A stretch of 64,000 bases of DNA from JBBSBY01 sp038205805 (GTDB lineage Bacteria; Desulfobacterota; Desulfomonilia; Desulfomonilales; Desulfomonilaceae), in the NCBI GenBank assembly GCA_038205805.1, contig JBBRBO010000004.1, forward strand, positions 1 through 64,000, written 5' to 3'. The position numbers were made by a program, and so were the translations under genes. Within the stretch, counting starts at the first letter, position 1; each line of letters begins with the position of its first letter. Of this stretch, positions 1-8,861 are shown piece by piece. The notes under the pieces are model-generated. The model saw only the letters and a list, made by a program, of their open reading frames with translations, did not search any database and was not told the DNA's origin.

Positions 1-181
1 TTTTTGTAAGAGCAGGTTTCCCTAACTACTATGAAAGAATGTTTAAATGCACCGCAAGTGGCTTTTTCTCCTTGAGAAAAGGCACTTGCGGCTATTTTGA
101 AAGTTCTTGGAGAGGGGTTTGGGGAGAAACTTCTTTCAAGAAGGTTCTCCCCCATATTACTTCTTTTATTGCGCATTCGTA
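1..181 (+). repeat. Family A element, copy 1 (left end cut by window)
   Basis: Right part of a family A element. It has the inner hairpin with arms at 52-60 and 83-91 (CCGCAAGTG / CACTTGCGG), the conserved stretch near 108-120, the outer hairpin with GGGGAGAA / TTCTCCCC arms near 121-153, and the right terminus GCGCATTCGTA. It belongs to the CCGCAAGTG stem class, like the copies at 40079, 42055 and 60279. Confidence 0.8.
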
Positions 182-214
182 TACGATGAATTACGGCGGC
201 GCCTGATGGCGGGT

Positions 215-345
215 GGCGGTAACCGCTTACTGCGAATCGGTCAACCGCTCGAAATCATGATGAGGGTCCGGAGGAGAGACGCCTCTCCCCTGAGGCTTCA
301 GCAGGCGCAGAGCCCATTCAAGCCTGGTGAACCATTAGACCTGGA
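215..345 (+). repeat. Family D-like short repeat
   Basis: Contains a GTCCGGAGGAGAGA...TCTCCCCTGAGG imperfect hairpin followed by a GGCGCAGAGCC box and CCTGGTGAACC. These three blocks occur in the same order at 60077-60197, and more loosely at 5335-5505 and 50838-50915. It lies directly upstream of the 358-699 gene and so forms its leader region. Confidence 0.4.
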
Positions 346-357
346 GGGAAGAGAACA

Positions 358-699
358 ATGGTAGTCGTTCATCTCACCAAGGGAAACAGTCCCGTCGCGG
401 ACATTCGATATAGATCCGGCCTCCATGTGGAGATTGATATTCAGGAGCCCTATCGCGCTGAGGACGTTTCCTTCGAACTGGCCCATTCCGACAACGGACC
501 TCTACGAGGAAAGTGGGAAGACGCCCTGGACAAATACTTCAATGACGGATTGTTCGATTCCCGGGACGCCATAATGCCCGGAGAACTCCGACGGGTCGGG
601 GTAGCGCGGGACCATAGATCGCTGTTTACCCAAGCGATCCGGGCGCTCTCAAAGGACTTGGAGCCCCACGGATACACCCTGGAGATCGTCTTCGAGTGA
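358..699 (+). CDS. Hypothetical protein, 113 aa
   Basis: I do not recognise the family. The ATG follows AGGGAAGAG at good ribosome-binding distance. The product is a small soluble protein with no signal peptide, membrane segment or cysteine motif. It looks like a compact alpha/beta domain: a short beta-rich N-terminus (VVVHLTKG) followed by an acidic helical middle part. It stands alone between a repeat region and the convergent LOG-like gene, whose 3' end lies only about 6 bases away. Coding status rests on the ribosome-binding site and ordinary amino-acid composition. Confidence 0.6.
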   Translation: MVVVHLTKGNSPVADIRYRSGLHVEIDIQEPYRAEDVSFELAHSDNGPLRGKWEDALDKYFNDGLFDSRDAIMPGELRRVGVARDHRSLFTQAIRALSKDLEPHGYTLEIVFE

Positions 700-705
700 C
701 GGAAA

Positions 706-1275
706 CTATTCACGCGCCGCCTTGAAGGGTCTCACCGCTGCGAAGGCCGCCTCCATGAGCTTTTCCGGCTGCGCATCAAAGAGAACGCGCGCTTTGGTGG
801 ACTTTCCGGCTCTTTCCATGATGAGTCCATAGGTGTCCGAAAGCCCGCCGCTCCCGGTGAGGACCGCCGACACGCACCCTGAGTCCAGCTCGTCGTGGGC
901 AATGGTGAACTCGTTGAGCGTCCCTATGGCGCCGCCCACAAATACGCACACCTCTGCGCTCCTGACGAGAATGATGTTTCGACCCTTCTTGCCCATGCCG
1001 GTGAACAGGGTAACGCCGCTTTCCAAGTGGTAACCGTAACGCTCTTGGTGCTCTCGTCCGTTTGTGGCCGGCGACACACCGATGGTCATGCCGCCTGCGC
1101 TTTTGGCGCCCAGGACTGCGGCGTAGGGTAGACCCAAACACGCGCCGGTGAAGAGCGCTCCACCCGCTTCAGCGATGAGCTTGCCGATGAGAAAAGCCTT
1201 CCGCCCGTTCGGGGATGATTCATCTACGCCGGCTGATCCCAATACCGCTACATTCAACAGATTTTCCGCAAACAT
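706..1275 (-). CDS. LOG/TIGR00725-like Rossmann protein
   Basis: About 189 residues. The N-terminal VAVLGSAG and the central GGAIGTLNEF loop match the nucleotide-binding and PGGxGTxxE-type motifs of the SLOG/LOG superfamily (the family annotated as lysine decarboxylase-like or cytokinin riboside phosphoribohydrolase). The catalytic-type Glu is present, but Pro is replaced (GGAIGT). An upstream ATG at 1287 exists, but GAGG lies 5-7 nt before the ATG at 1275, so I chose that start. It probably binds a nucleotide or sugar-nucleotide; the substrate cannot be read from the sequence. It is convergent with the 358-699 gene. Confidence 0.7.
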   Translation of the reverse strand: MFAENLLNVAVLGSAGVDESSPNGRKAFLIGKLIAEAGGALFTGACLGLPYAAVLGAKSAGGMTIGVSPATNGREHQERYGYHLESGVTLFTGMGKKGRNIILVRSAEVCVFVGGAIGTLNEFTIAHDELDSGCVSAVLTGSGGLSDTYGLIMERAGKSTKARVLFDAQPEKLMEAAFAAVRPFKAARE

Positions 1276-1302
1276 AGAACCTCTCATGCCAATTCAAATC
1301 AG

Positions 1303-1380
1303 AGAAGTAATATCGGGCAGAACCCTCTTTAAAGAGGTTTCTCGCCGCCCCTCTCCAAGAACGACCATAAGTTATTGTTA
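1303..1380 (-). repeat. Family A fragment
   Basis: Only the outer half of the element remains: AAGAAGTAATATCGGGCAGAAC, a degraded GAACCCTCTTTAAAGAGGTTTC hairpin and CCCCTCTCCAAGAAC. The inner hairpin and far terminus are missing, so this is a decayed or truncated copy. Confidence 0.6.
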
Positions 1381-1550
1381 CAACAAACCATGAAAGTAAC
1401 CAATAATTTGAGGCGCTTTAGGATCAAACCCCCTGTATTCACCTTATCGGGGGGGTAAACGTCGACTCCGAGTCAAAGGATCGCCAGGCAGTTTCCGCAT
1501 CGCCCTTCCCACATGAGCCGCACATCTCCGAGTACTGCGCTCTCGCCGCT

Positions 1551-1894
1551 GCGTACGCGCTCCAGCGCGTACCTCGACTGTGTAACGGCGCGCATATGTG
1601 AAGACGGCGCCTTTTCAGGGCCGAAAGTGCTCCATTATGGAGCACAACTTACACGTAGGTCATCACGATCTCAGCAAGCTATATTTCAGTTTGAAGGGCT
1701 TTTTACGTTATTGCTTTACAACGCCTTTTTACCTTAATATACTGGTAATAAGACGCTTATGCATCTACCCGGACAAATCATTTATCGCAAACATTCACTT
1801 GGGGATCTCTCGGATACCTGCGCCCTCACACGGAGAGTTGCCCCACAGAGAAGTCACCCCCTTCAGGCGACCGTATGAATGCCGCAAAGGAGTA
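1551..1894 (+). repeat. Family B element, copy 1
   Basis: About 345 bp, nearly identical to the reverse-oriented copy at 14427-14766. It starts at a GCGTACGCGCTCC / GCGCGTAC palindromic box and contains the perfect hairpin GTGCTCCA-TTA-TGGAGCAC near 1628-1646. The AT-rich middle holds AGGGCTTTTT and TTATTGCTTTACAAC, and it ends in a region reading CGTATGAATGCC. Short reading frames cross it on both strands but do not look like a gene. The 1288-2048 gene-free stretch is otherwise empty. Confidence 0.7.
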
Positions 1895-2048
1895 AGTATG
1901 TTCACGTCAATTCCCGCAAAGATACCGTAGCCGCTTTCCTCCAACCGCAGGTTTCAACGCGGAGGACTATAGCTTCTTCTTGATCTAATTCCTTGATGGT
2001 TGCGTGAGTAATGCGGGATCGCTCTTTCAAGGTGTTGTGAATGGGTTA

Positions 2049-2267
2049 TACCGATATGATTCCAACGGAGTAACATTGGTGATGACTCTTTCGGAAGGCA
2101 GGTTTTTTCGACGTCTATCTGAGAATGTTTGATTTTCCGGAAGCGGGATTTTCTCCTTGAGAAAAGCCGGTTTCGGCAATAGTAGAAGTTCTTGGAGAGG
2201 GGTTCGGGGAGAAGCCTTCTTCCAAGAAGGTTCTCCCCGATATTACTTCTTTGGCTGCTCATTGGTA
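2049..2267 (+). repeat. Family A element, copy with TTA target duplication
   Basis: Full-length 219-bp copy. The left terminus is TACCGATATG, the right terminus CATTGGTA, and the flanks are TTA (2046-2048) and TTA (2268-2270). It lies across the 3' end of the CDF exporter gene, whose stop codon at 2243-2245 and last seven or eight codons come from the element. Confidence 0.85.
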
Positions 2268-3199
2268 TTAAGGGAGCATGCCGTTCCTTCACGACAGGAG
2301 CGTTCAGCGCACTCTGGAAGCGTGTCATGGGAAATCTCCACCTGAATGGTCGAGTGGGTAATACCAAAGCGCTCCCTGAGGAGATTAACGAGTCCCTGAA
2401 AGATTTGGTCGCGGTCGCCTCCGCACAGGACCACGTGTGCAGTGAGGGTCGGGTTGTCTCCTGAGATGGTCCACACATGAAGATCATGGATGCAACACAC
2501 CCCATCTTGAGTGAGCATGGCCTGCTCAATCTCCGTGAGATTGAAGTTTTCCGGCGTGCCTTCGGCAAGCACGTGCACGGACTCTCGGATGAGACTCCAC
2601 GAGGAATAGAGGATGAGCACACCCACCAACACGCTGACAAGGGGATCAACCCAGTAGCGGCCGGTATACAGGATGACGACGGCTGCGACTATGGCGCCCA
2701 CTGAACCCGCGGCGTCCGATACGATGTGGAGGAACGCCCCTTTCAGATTGAGATTGGATTCGCGGCTGCTGAACAGCAAAGCGGCCATCAGGATGTTCAC
2801 AGCGAGCCCTATACCGGCGACTAACAGCATTCCTTCGCCGACAACGGGTTGTGGAGCGGAGAATCTGCCGATTGCCTCGTAAAAGATGAAGGCCACGATG
2901 AGCCATAGAGCCAAGCCGTTCAAGAGGGCTGCCAGTATCTCGTAGCGCCTGAACCCGAAGGTGTGGCGATCCGTAGCGGAACGCCTCCCGATGCGTATGG
3001 CGACCCACGAAAGCCCTAAGGCCATGACGTCGGAGAGCATGTGGCCGCCGTCCGCCAGTAGGGCCAATGAGTTGAACATGATCCCGCCGACGACTTCGAT
3101 CACCATGTATGTAAGGGTGATCACGAAGACGACGGCGAGACGCCTTTCGCTCACCTCGTGAGAATGATCGTGACTTTCGTGTTGATGGGCCGCCGACAT
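2243..3199 (-). CDS. Cation diffusion facilitator (CDF) metal exporter, CzcD/ZitB type
   Basis: 318 residues. A His-rich N-terminus (HQHESHDHSH) is followed by about six membrane segments, with the two HxxxD metal-site motifs of CDF proteins (GGHMLSD near residue 52 and HIVSD near 153), then a cytoplasmic C-terminal domain with LHVWTISGD. It exports Zn2+/Co2+/Cd2+-type ions against the proton gradient. The start at 3199 has GAGGAGG eight bases upstream; the longer frame from 3220 is less likely. The C-terminal residues NTNEQPKK are encoded by the inserted family A element, so the original tail has been replaced. Confidence 0.9.
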   Translation of the reverse strand: MSAAHQHESHDHSHEVSERRLAVVFVITLTYMVIEVVGGIMFNSLALLADGGHMLSDVMALGLSWVAIRIGRRSATDRHTFGFRRYEILAALLNGLALWLIVAFIFYEAIGRFSAPQPVVGEGMLLVAGIGLAVNILMAALLFSSRESNLNLKGAFLHIVSDAAGSVGAIVAAVVILYTGRYWVDPLVSVLVGVLILYSSWSLIRESVHVLAEGTPENFNLTEIEQAMLTQDGVCCIHDLHVWTISGDNPTLTAHVVLCGGDRDQIFQGLVNLLRERFGITHSTIQVEISHDTLPECAERSCREGTACSLNTNEQPKK

Positions 3200-3444
3200 G
3201 TTTTTCCTCCTCGTCGACATTCAGCCCGGCGGGGTAAAACGACCATATTGTTGGCCGGTTGCTTGCGGAAGGCTTCACCACATTAGCGCCCCGTCGCGCC
3301 GTCGCAGACCGCCGGTGAGCCGGCGCCGCATAATGAGGTCGAAGTACGCTCGTCGTAGGCGGGTCTGCCCTCGATTAGTGAATGGTCTTAGTTTATGACA
3401 CTCGTGCGTGAAAAAGGACGTCGGGTTTGTGGCGAAAAGGGAGA

Positions 3445-3603
3445 GTGGGCGCCGGCAAGGGTAAGCCCAAGTCCATGAACTTAAAAACGCTCTTGGCCGC
3501 ATTGCAAAAGCAAAACATTCCGATTTCGGAAGACGAGTTAAAGGAAAAGCTGTCCACATTTGAAATGATAAACTTCAGCGGCAAAACGTGCTCAAGGAAG
3601 TAA
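3445..3603 (+). CDS. Possible small protein, 52 aa
   Basis: A GTG start at 3445 preceded by AAAAGGGAGA, or an ATG at 3475, opens a frame encoding a short basic protein. It has an amphipathic middle (NLKTLLAALQKQ, ISEDELKEKL) and a Lys-rich start and end. I recognise no family. The opposite strand is also open here, so this is only a weak call. It lies in the 3200-3666 gap between two minus-strand genes, which otherwise shows no gene. Confidence 0.3.
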   Translation: MGAGKGKPKSMNLKTLLAALQKQNIPISEDELKEKLSTFEMINFSGKTCSRK

Positions 3604-3666
3604 AAGGCGCCGAGACGTAGCCGTTCACCGTGGGCCGTACAAAAAGTTTACTTCCAGTAGCGCCGG

Positions 3667-5322
3667 TTACTTCACCCGACTCGTGCGCACGTACGCCGAG
3701 AAGTCACCTATGGTGTCCACCTTCGTGTAATCTCTCATGGAGCGGTCGAAGACCCCCATCGCCTCGAGATAGCCCTTCATACGGAAACCTTCAGGGCATG
3801 TGAAGCATGTGGAAGGGTCATGGAGCACGATCAGGCGGGGCTTGTAACGTTCGATGTCCTCCTCCAGCTCACGGAGGAATCGCGCTTCATCTTTGGGCGT
3901 GTTCACCGTGTGATAGTTCAAGGCGCCGTTGGTGTCCCTCGCTTCGCCCACATACATCATGGGGAAGCCGGCGAATGCGGCGTAACGCGACGCTTGACGC
4001 CTATCCATCTGCAAGAGCGAAGGCCAAATAACCCCCATATCCGCCGCAATTACAAGGATGGACTCCCCTGTCTGTGAATGTTTCAGCACGATCTTAGTGA
4101 AAGGTTCGCTCGTGTACGACGCCGGCGGTCTGACAATCCAACGAACGGCGCCCGCCGCCGTAATACCGACAATCAGCAAACCCATGAGCGCGCATACCCA
4201 ACCTCGGGTGGTGCGCAGCGTAAACCGTTCGCCGGCGTCACGGGAATCAGATGCACGGAGCAATTTACTTTCGGCAAGCGCAACTCCCACCACGAGGGCC
4301 ATGCCGCCGAACATGATGTCAAAGTGATGCGTAAAACCCTTGGAGTGAAGCATGTACACCCCAAGACCCGCGGCAATTATCATGGTCGCCGACTGCGCCA
4401 AGCCCCATAAGGCGCCCGCTTTTCGGGGTCGCACGACGAAGGGCAAGACCATCGCTAAGACTGCCGCAAAAATTCCGTTGTGATTGAGCAGCCCGATGTA
4501 AGTTAGTTGCCGCCCCAGCTTGGTATACGAACTGAACACCGAGGGAATAATGTAATTCCACAATTCCGTCTTCATGGCCTCGGGCAGGAAGAGGAAATGA
4601 GCGGCGTAGGCAAGACCTGTGACCACGAAGACGGCGGTTTCCGCTTGAAAGAGCGGCCGCAAGGTCCTGTGCCGCAACAACCAATAGGACTCACAGAATA
4701 TCGGGAGCAGCAGGAAATACGGCTTGAGGCACACCCCGACGGCCGCTACGAATCCTAATGCCGCCCCAATGGTTGGGGAGCCTTCGCCGGTTTCCCAACG
4801 CACCCATCGAAAGACGAAGTACGGCGCGAAAAGGAGGACGCAAAGGTGATCCCGTTGTCCAAAGTCGTTTTCTTGATACACGTAAAAAGAATACAACACC
4901 CAGCAGATCAGGATCGCAGCCGCAGACGCTCGATCCGCTCCCACTGCGTCGGACAGCAGACGCTTACGTATGGATAGACTCGACCACGCCACAAGCCCAA
5001 ACACAAGGAGCGAGAACGTCGGTATCACATGGATGTGGAGGGCTCGCGCCGCAAGATTAGGGATAACGCTGAGGTAAGACGCCAAAGGTGGATTGATATC
5101 CAACCAATCTACATAGAGCAGCTTGCCTTCCAGCAAGAGCCTTCCCGTATACAGATAAAAAGCCGTGTCATAGTTCGCCCGAAGGGGCATGATCGCGATG
5201 AGGCCCAACAGCAAGGCGAGCAATGGGACAAACAGGAGATCTGGAGCGCAATAAGAAGCATGGCCCCGTGAGCCCGCAGCGGAGGGCAATGCCGGCTCCG
5301 ACGTTGTGAATAAAAAGGACAC
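3667..5322 (-). CDS. Polytopic membrane protein, GT-C glycosyltransferase-like
   Basis: 551 residues with about ten to twelve hydrophobic segments over the first ~400 residues, then a soluble C-terminal part of about 150. An acidic motif in the first loop (ANYDTAFYLYTGR) and the nearby WLDINPPLASYL resemble the catalytic-loop region of PMT/ArnT-type (GT39/GT83) lipid-linked sugar transferases. The donor and acceptor cannot be inferred. It sits downstream of the AOR/Bax-inhibitor operon on the same strand, but a 190-bp gap with a repeat separates them, so it probably has its own promoter. Confidence 0.65.
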   Translation of the reverse strand: MSFLFTTSEPALPSAAGSRGHASYCAPDLLFVPLLALLLGLIAIMPLRANYDTAFYLYTGRLLLEGKLLYVDWLDINPPLASYLSVIPNLAARALHIHVIPTFSLLVFGLVAWSSLSIRKRLLSDAVGADRASAAAILICWVLYSFYVYQENDFGQRDHLCVLLFAPYFVFRWVRWETGEGSPTIGAALGFVAAVGVCLKPYFLLLPIFCESYWLLRHRTLRPLFQAETAVFVVTGLAYAAHFLFLPEAMKTELWNYIIPSVFSSYTKLGRQLTYIGLLNHNGIFAAVLAMVLPFVVRPRKAGALWGLAQSATMIIAAGLGVYMLHSKGFTHHFDIMFGGMALVVGVALAESKLLRASDSRDAGERFTLRTTRGWVCALMGLLIVGITAAGAVRWIVRPPASYTSEPFTKIVLKHSQTGESILVIAADMGVIWPSLLQMDRRQASRYAAFAGFPMMYVGEARDTNGALNYHTVNTPKDEARFLRELEEDIERYKPRLIVLHDPSTCFTCPEGFRMKGYLEAMGVFDRSMRDYTKVDTIGDFSAYVRTSRVK

Positions 5323-5334
5323 GTGGATGAACCT

Positions 5335-5505
5335 CGTTCAAGTTGGAGGCATAGGGTCCGGCGGTGACTATTCGGATTGTTCCCAGGGAGCGCGACCACC
5401 GTCGGGAATATATGACGGGGTGGAAGGAAGGAGAGAGGAGCCTCTCCTCCGACCACCGAGTTCAGAGCAGGCGCAAGTCCGGTGAAGCATTACGTGTGTG
5501 AGTCG
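5335..5505 (+). repeat. Family D-like repeat remnant
   Basis: Carries GGAGAGAGGAGCCTCTCCTCC (a near-perfect hairpin near 5430-5450) followed by GCAGGCGCAAGTCCGGTGAAGC. These are the same hairpin, GGCGCA box and GGTGAA end seen at 215-345 and 60077-60197. It fills the gap between two minus-strand genes. Confidence 0.4.
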
Positions 5506-5511
5506 ATGCGA

Positions 5512-6276
5512 CTAGTCCCGGCCCCTCAACTTGGAGAGCAGCCGCAGGATTTCGAGATAGAGCCAGATCAGGGTCACGAGCAATCCGAAGGCGGCGTACC
5601 ACTCCATGAACTTGGGCGCGCCCTCGGCGGCGTTTCTCTCGATGAAGTCGAAATCCAGCACGAGATTGAGGGCGGCAATCACCACAACGAAGAGGCTGAA
5701 ACCTATGCCGATGAGGCCGTTCCCATGGATAAACGGCACCTGAACGCTGAAGAGCTGGAGCACCAAAGTAAGCAGGTAGACCAGGAAAATGCCGAAGGTC
5801 GCGGCCATGACGCCGGCCCGAAATTTTTCCGTGGCCCGAACCCAGTGCATCTTATAAGCGCCCAGGAGACCAAAGGCCGTGCCGAAGGTCAAGAAGATGG
5901 CCTGGAAAGCGATGCCGTTGTACTGCTGTTCGTAGGCGGCGGAGATTCCTCCCAGGGCCAAACCTTGGGCTATGGCGTAGATCGGCGCAGTGATGGGAGA
6001 CCAGTTCGCCTTGAATATCGTTATGAGGGCGAAGATCAATCCCACAATGAATCCACCCGTCACATAGCCCATAGCCGCCTGCGGGTGGGAGGCAAATTTA
6101 ATCCAGGTGAAGAGGGCCGCTCCCAAGGCAAGGGTCAGAAGTATCCCCGCCCGGTTGATGGTCCCTGCGATGGTCATTACCTCGGTTCCACCGTACGCCC
6201 TGTACTTGTCGAACGTGCTTTCACTCAGTGCGGGGTTGGAGGTCTGGAAATAATCGGAACGTGAGTCTTTTTGCAT
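5512..6276 (-). CDS. Bax inhibitor-1 / YccA-family membrane protein
   Basis: 254 residues. A soluble N-terminus (SNPALSESTFDKY) typical of the bacterial BaxI_1-like subgroup precedes seven hydrophobic segments starting near residue 40 (GTINRAGILLTLALGAALF). The family comprises integral membrane proteins proposed as ion channels or regulators; the role here is unknown. The ATG at 6276 directly abuts the TAG stop of the AOR gene (TAGATG), so the two are surely co-transcribed and probably translationally coupled. Pairing with an AOR is unusual. Confidence 0.88.
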   Translation of the reverse strand: MQKDSRSDYFQTSNPALSESTFDKYRAYGGTEVMTIAGTINRAGILLTLALGAALFTWIKFASHPQAAMGYVTGGFIVGLIFALITIFKANWSPITAPIYAIAQGLALGGISAAYEQQYNGIAFQAIFLTFGTAFGLLGAYKMHWVRATEKFRAGVMAATFGIFLVYLLTLVLQLFSVQVPFIHGNGLIGIGFSLFVVVIAALNLVLDFDFIERNAAEGAPKFMEWYAAFGLLVTLIWLYLEILRLLSKLRGRD

Positions 6277-8058
6277 CTAGGTAACCTCTATGGTAGTGGG
6301 CGTCGCTCCGCCGTCTGCTTGGGATAATTCCAGGGTCTTTTGGATGTATGCGTCGGTAATCCGGGAAAGGTATTCCGGGTCGGTTTTACCCTTCCATGTT
6401 TCTACTTCGAGAAAGCGCTTGGGTATTTTGATGTTTTCAGGTTTGTAACCCGTGTCGAATTTGATGCGCCAACGCTTGGCTTGGATGCGCCGCGCAGAGG
6501 AAGAAAGATTTTGGGCTATTCCTCCGTAGCCCAGTGATTCCAGGGCTTCTTGGATGATCTCGGGTGTGTATACGCTTCGAGCGAAGAGGCAGGACACCAT
6601 GGACGTAAGTTCGAGCCTGCGCGTCTCTTCGTTTACCATGAAATCCACCGCGGCCTGCACATCTTTTTCGACGTGTTTCTGATCAAAAGCGTATCCCCCT
6701 GAATCCAGATGGGAATGCCTAAAACCGTATGCCTGGGAGACGTAGAAGACCTCACCCGTAGCGTAACCGGCCATTTCCTGACCGAGCACGCACCCGAAAT
6801 CCGCTCCGCCGTAGACCTGCGCCGCTGCGGTAACGCCTTTGCCCAGCTCGCGGTAGAAGTCGTTTGTCCTATTGCTCAGATGGCGCAAGGCGATCTGATA
6901 TGCAAGTGGGTCACCGAATTTTAGGGGCGTGAGGGTTTCCTTTTCCGTGATGAGGCCCTTCTCGAAGGCCTCGGTGGCCCACGCAAGGGCGACGCCGGCG
7001 CTCATGACGTCCATGCCCAGCCCCTCGATCTCTTCGAGTAACAGCAGGACTCCCCAGGCGTCCACCATGCCCAGCATCGAGCCGTCGGCGAAGATGGGCT
7101 CGTAATCGTAATTTACTTGGCGGTAGAGAAACTCATGCTGCGCCGCGAATCGCTCCCTCAGCAGGCCGATATGGATGCACCCGACGGGGCACCCGGAACA
7201 CGCGGTCTTTCTCAGCAGCAGCTCCTCGGCAAAACGTTCGCCCGTAATGCCCTCCACATCCGGGTCCGTGGTGGCCTGTAGGTTGCGCCAGGGCAGGGAT
7301 TTCAGCTCATTGAGCACGAGAATATTCTCCGGGGTTCCAAGATCATGGTACTTCTTCATGGTTTCCGTTTTGGTCACCAGGTTATAGATCTTGTCGTACG
7401 CCTTGGCGTATACCTTTGTGTCGGACAAATCGAGATTACCGTCGCCTACGGTGACGATTGCCTTGAGGTTCTTTGCGGCCATGGCGGTTCCGCCGCCCAA
7501 GCGACCAAAATGGCGATATGTGTCCACGTTGATGGAACCGTAGGCTACGCCGTTTTCCGCAGCCGGCCCGATTCTGATGATGCTGCGCCGTCCTCTATGG
7601 CGTTGAACCATGCGACGGATGTGTTTGGCCGTAGCCGAGGATTCCATCCCTGCAAGGTAATACGCATCGAGGACCTCGATTTTCCTGCTCCCCACCAGCA
7701 AACAGGACAACTTTTTTGCGCGTCCTGTGATAACGAAGGCGTCATACCCGGTGAAGCGCATTGCCAGCGCCATTCTGCCGCCTGCGTGGCTTTCCGCGAA
7801 TTCATTGTGGTACGGCGACTTGAACGCCATTACCACCTTGCTCATGAGGGGGAAAAAACCCGTAAGCGGCCCTATGGCGAAGATGAGCGGCTGCTCGGGA
7901 TCATCCCAGGGGAGATCGGGTTTGCCGTAGTGTTGAAATATCTCGGCCGTGAGTCCGCTGCCGCCGAGACAAAGTTTAGGGTCACCGAACTCGACGGCTC
8001 GGCTTTTGCCCTCATCCAGGTTCACGTGGAGTATGCGAAAGGTATCTTGATTAATCAT
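6277..8058 (-). CDS. Aldehyde:ferredoxin oxidoreductase family tungsten/molybdenum enzyme
   Basis: 593 residues, close to the usual family length. The N-terminal domain (ILHVNLDEG...CLGGSGLTA; FGRLGGGTAMAAKN) matches the tungstopterin-binding AOR_N fold. The [4Fe-4S] ligands are CSGCPVGC (CX2CX3C, near residue 285) with a distal Cys in SCLFAR near 495. The family oxidises aldehydes or catalyses related low-potential reactions with two pterins on W or Mo; the substrate is unknown. The start overlaps the ferredoxin gene by 8 bases, and BI-1 follows with no gap. Two moeA genes at 20-23 kb could supply its cofactor. Confidence 0.9.
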   Translation of the reverse strand: MINQDTFRILHVNLDEGKSRAVEFGDPKLCLGGSGLTAEIFQHYGKPDLPWDDPEQPLIFAIGPLTGFFPLMSKVVMAFKSPYHNEFAESHAGGRMALAMRFTGYDAFVITGRAKKLSCLLVGSRKIEVLDAYYLAGMESSATAKHIRRMVQRHRGRRSIIRIGPAAENGVAYGSINVDTYRHFGRLGGGTAMAAKNLKAIVTVGDGNLDLSDTKVYAKAYDKIYNLVTKTETMKKYHDLGTPENILVLNELKSLPWRNLQATTDPDVEGITGERFAEELLLRKTACSGCPVGCIHIGLLRERFAAQHEFLYRQVNYDYEPIFADGSMLGMVDAWGVLLLLEEIEGLGMDVMSAGVALAWATEAFEKGLITEKETLTPLKFGDPLAYQIALRHLSNRTNDFYRELGKGVTAAAQVYGGADFGCVLGQEMAGYATGEVFYVSQAYGFRHSHLDSGGYAFDQKHVEKDVQAAVDFMVNEETRRLELTSMVSCLFARSVYTPEIIQEALESLGYGGIAQNLSSSARRIQAKRWRIKFDTGYKPENIKIPKRFLEVETWKGKTDPEYLSRITDAYIQKTLELSQADGGATPTTIEVT

Positions 8059-8488
8059 GTATCACCGCCGGCGCGTCCACTGTTTCCAGGCATTCGTGGG
8101 GACAATAGGGGACACAGCGTCCGCAGTGAATGCACACGTTGGGATAGCTGTTGTCCTCGTCCATGTAAATGGCCTCAAAGGGACACGCCGCCGCGCATGC
8201 CCCGCACCGTATACACGTCTCCAGTTTCACGCGAACTCCGCCGCCGGGTCGCAGGCGAAAGGCGTCCGTGGGGCAGGCCTGGGCGCATGGAGCGGGATTG
8301 CAAGCTATGCACACCTGAGCCTCATACCCGGAGGTGAGTCCGCCGGCGGATCGAATGCGTATGCCGGCTCGTTCCCACGATAAGCTGCGATGCACCAATC
8401 TGGCGCACGCTAAGGAGCATGAATAACATCCGATACATCGTTCCATTCTACTTGCGCGTAATATTTTCATGGACACTGTTCCGATCAT
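8051..8488 (-). CDS. Four-cluster [4Fe-4S] ferredoxin partner of AOR
   Basis: 145 residues of HycB/DmsB-like ferredoxin with four cysteine groups: CIGCYSCSLAC, CIACNPAPCAQAC, CIRCGACAAAC and CIHCGRCVPYC. Together these bind four [4Fe-4S] clusters. It overlaps the AOR start by 8 bases and is the first gene of the operon, so it is the likely electron acceptor or donor for the AOR. A second in-frame Met lies seven codons in (MKILRASRMERC) and could be the true start; neither start has a strong ribosome-binding site. Confidence 0.9.
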   Translation of the reverse strand: MIGTVSMKILRASRMERCIGCYSCSLACARLVHRSLSWERAGIRIRSAGGLTSGYEAQVCIACNPAPCAQACPTDAFRLRPGGGVRVKLETCIRCGACAAACPFEAIYMDEDNSYPNVCIHCGRCVPYCPHECLETVDAPAVIHD

Positions 8489-8831
8489 GAGAAATTTCGA
8501 CCGCCGGAGTCAAGCCCGGTCACGGCGTAAATTCGCCGCCCATCAATTGATTTGCGCCAATTGTGCTTGATTTTTGCGAAAAGGAAAAGGGCCGCTCCTG
8601 GTAACCGTTGCGACCTGAGCGACTACTATTCGCTTTACCGACTGAATACCACCCCATGCCGACGCTCATTACGCCCATTTGGCGCCGACTTCCATGCCGG
8701 GCAGGGGAACGAATTCTTCGAGAGTAATCATTCGGTTACGCACGGGAGCGACATCATAACTATCGGATATGTTCAGATAGCGGCCGCGATTTACCTCGAA
8801 TAACTGAATGGCTACCTTTGAGATAACTTTG
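8489..8831. other. Gene-free gap
   Basis: Divergent region between the ferredoxin operon and the primase-like gene. I see no conserved reading frame, repeat copy or RNA. It must hold the promoter of the minus-strand AOR operon, but no convincing -35/-10 pair stands out in that direction. Confidence 0.5.
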
Positions 8832-8861
8832 TTGACGTGAGCGTCATGCGCCTATTATAAT
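8832..8861 (+). promoter_or_regulatory. Strong sigma70-type promoter
   Basis: TTGACG (8832-8837), an 18-base spacer, then a perfect TATAAT (8856-8861). Transcription would begin near 8868, which lies downstream of the GTG at 8863. This argues that the primase-like protein starts at the in-frame ATG at 8974. Confidence 0.7.

Noticed and set aside
1954..2649. Minus-strand 231-residue open frame
   Set aside because: It overlaps the CDF exporter in another frame and runs through a repeat element; low-complexity Ser/Arg composition with no motif.
5482..6264. Plus-strand 260-residue open frame opposite the Bax inhibitor gene
   Set aside because: Antisense shadow of a clear seven-helix membrane protein; acidic, His/Gly-rich composition typical of such shadows.
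7345..8337. Plus-strand 330-residue open frame opposite AOR/ferredoxin
   Set aside because: Antisense shadow; the opposite strand has intact cysteine motifs and overlapping operon starts.
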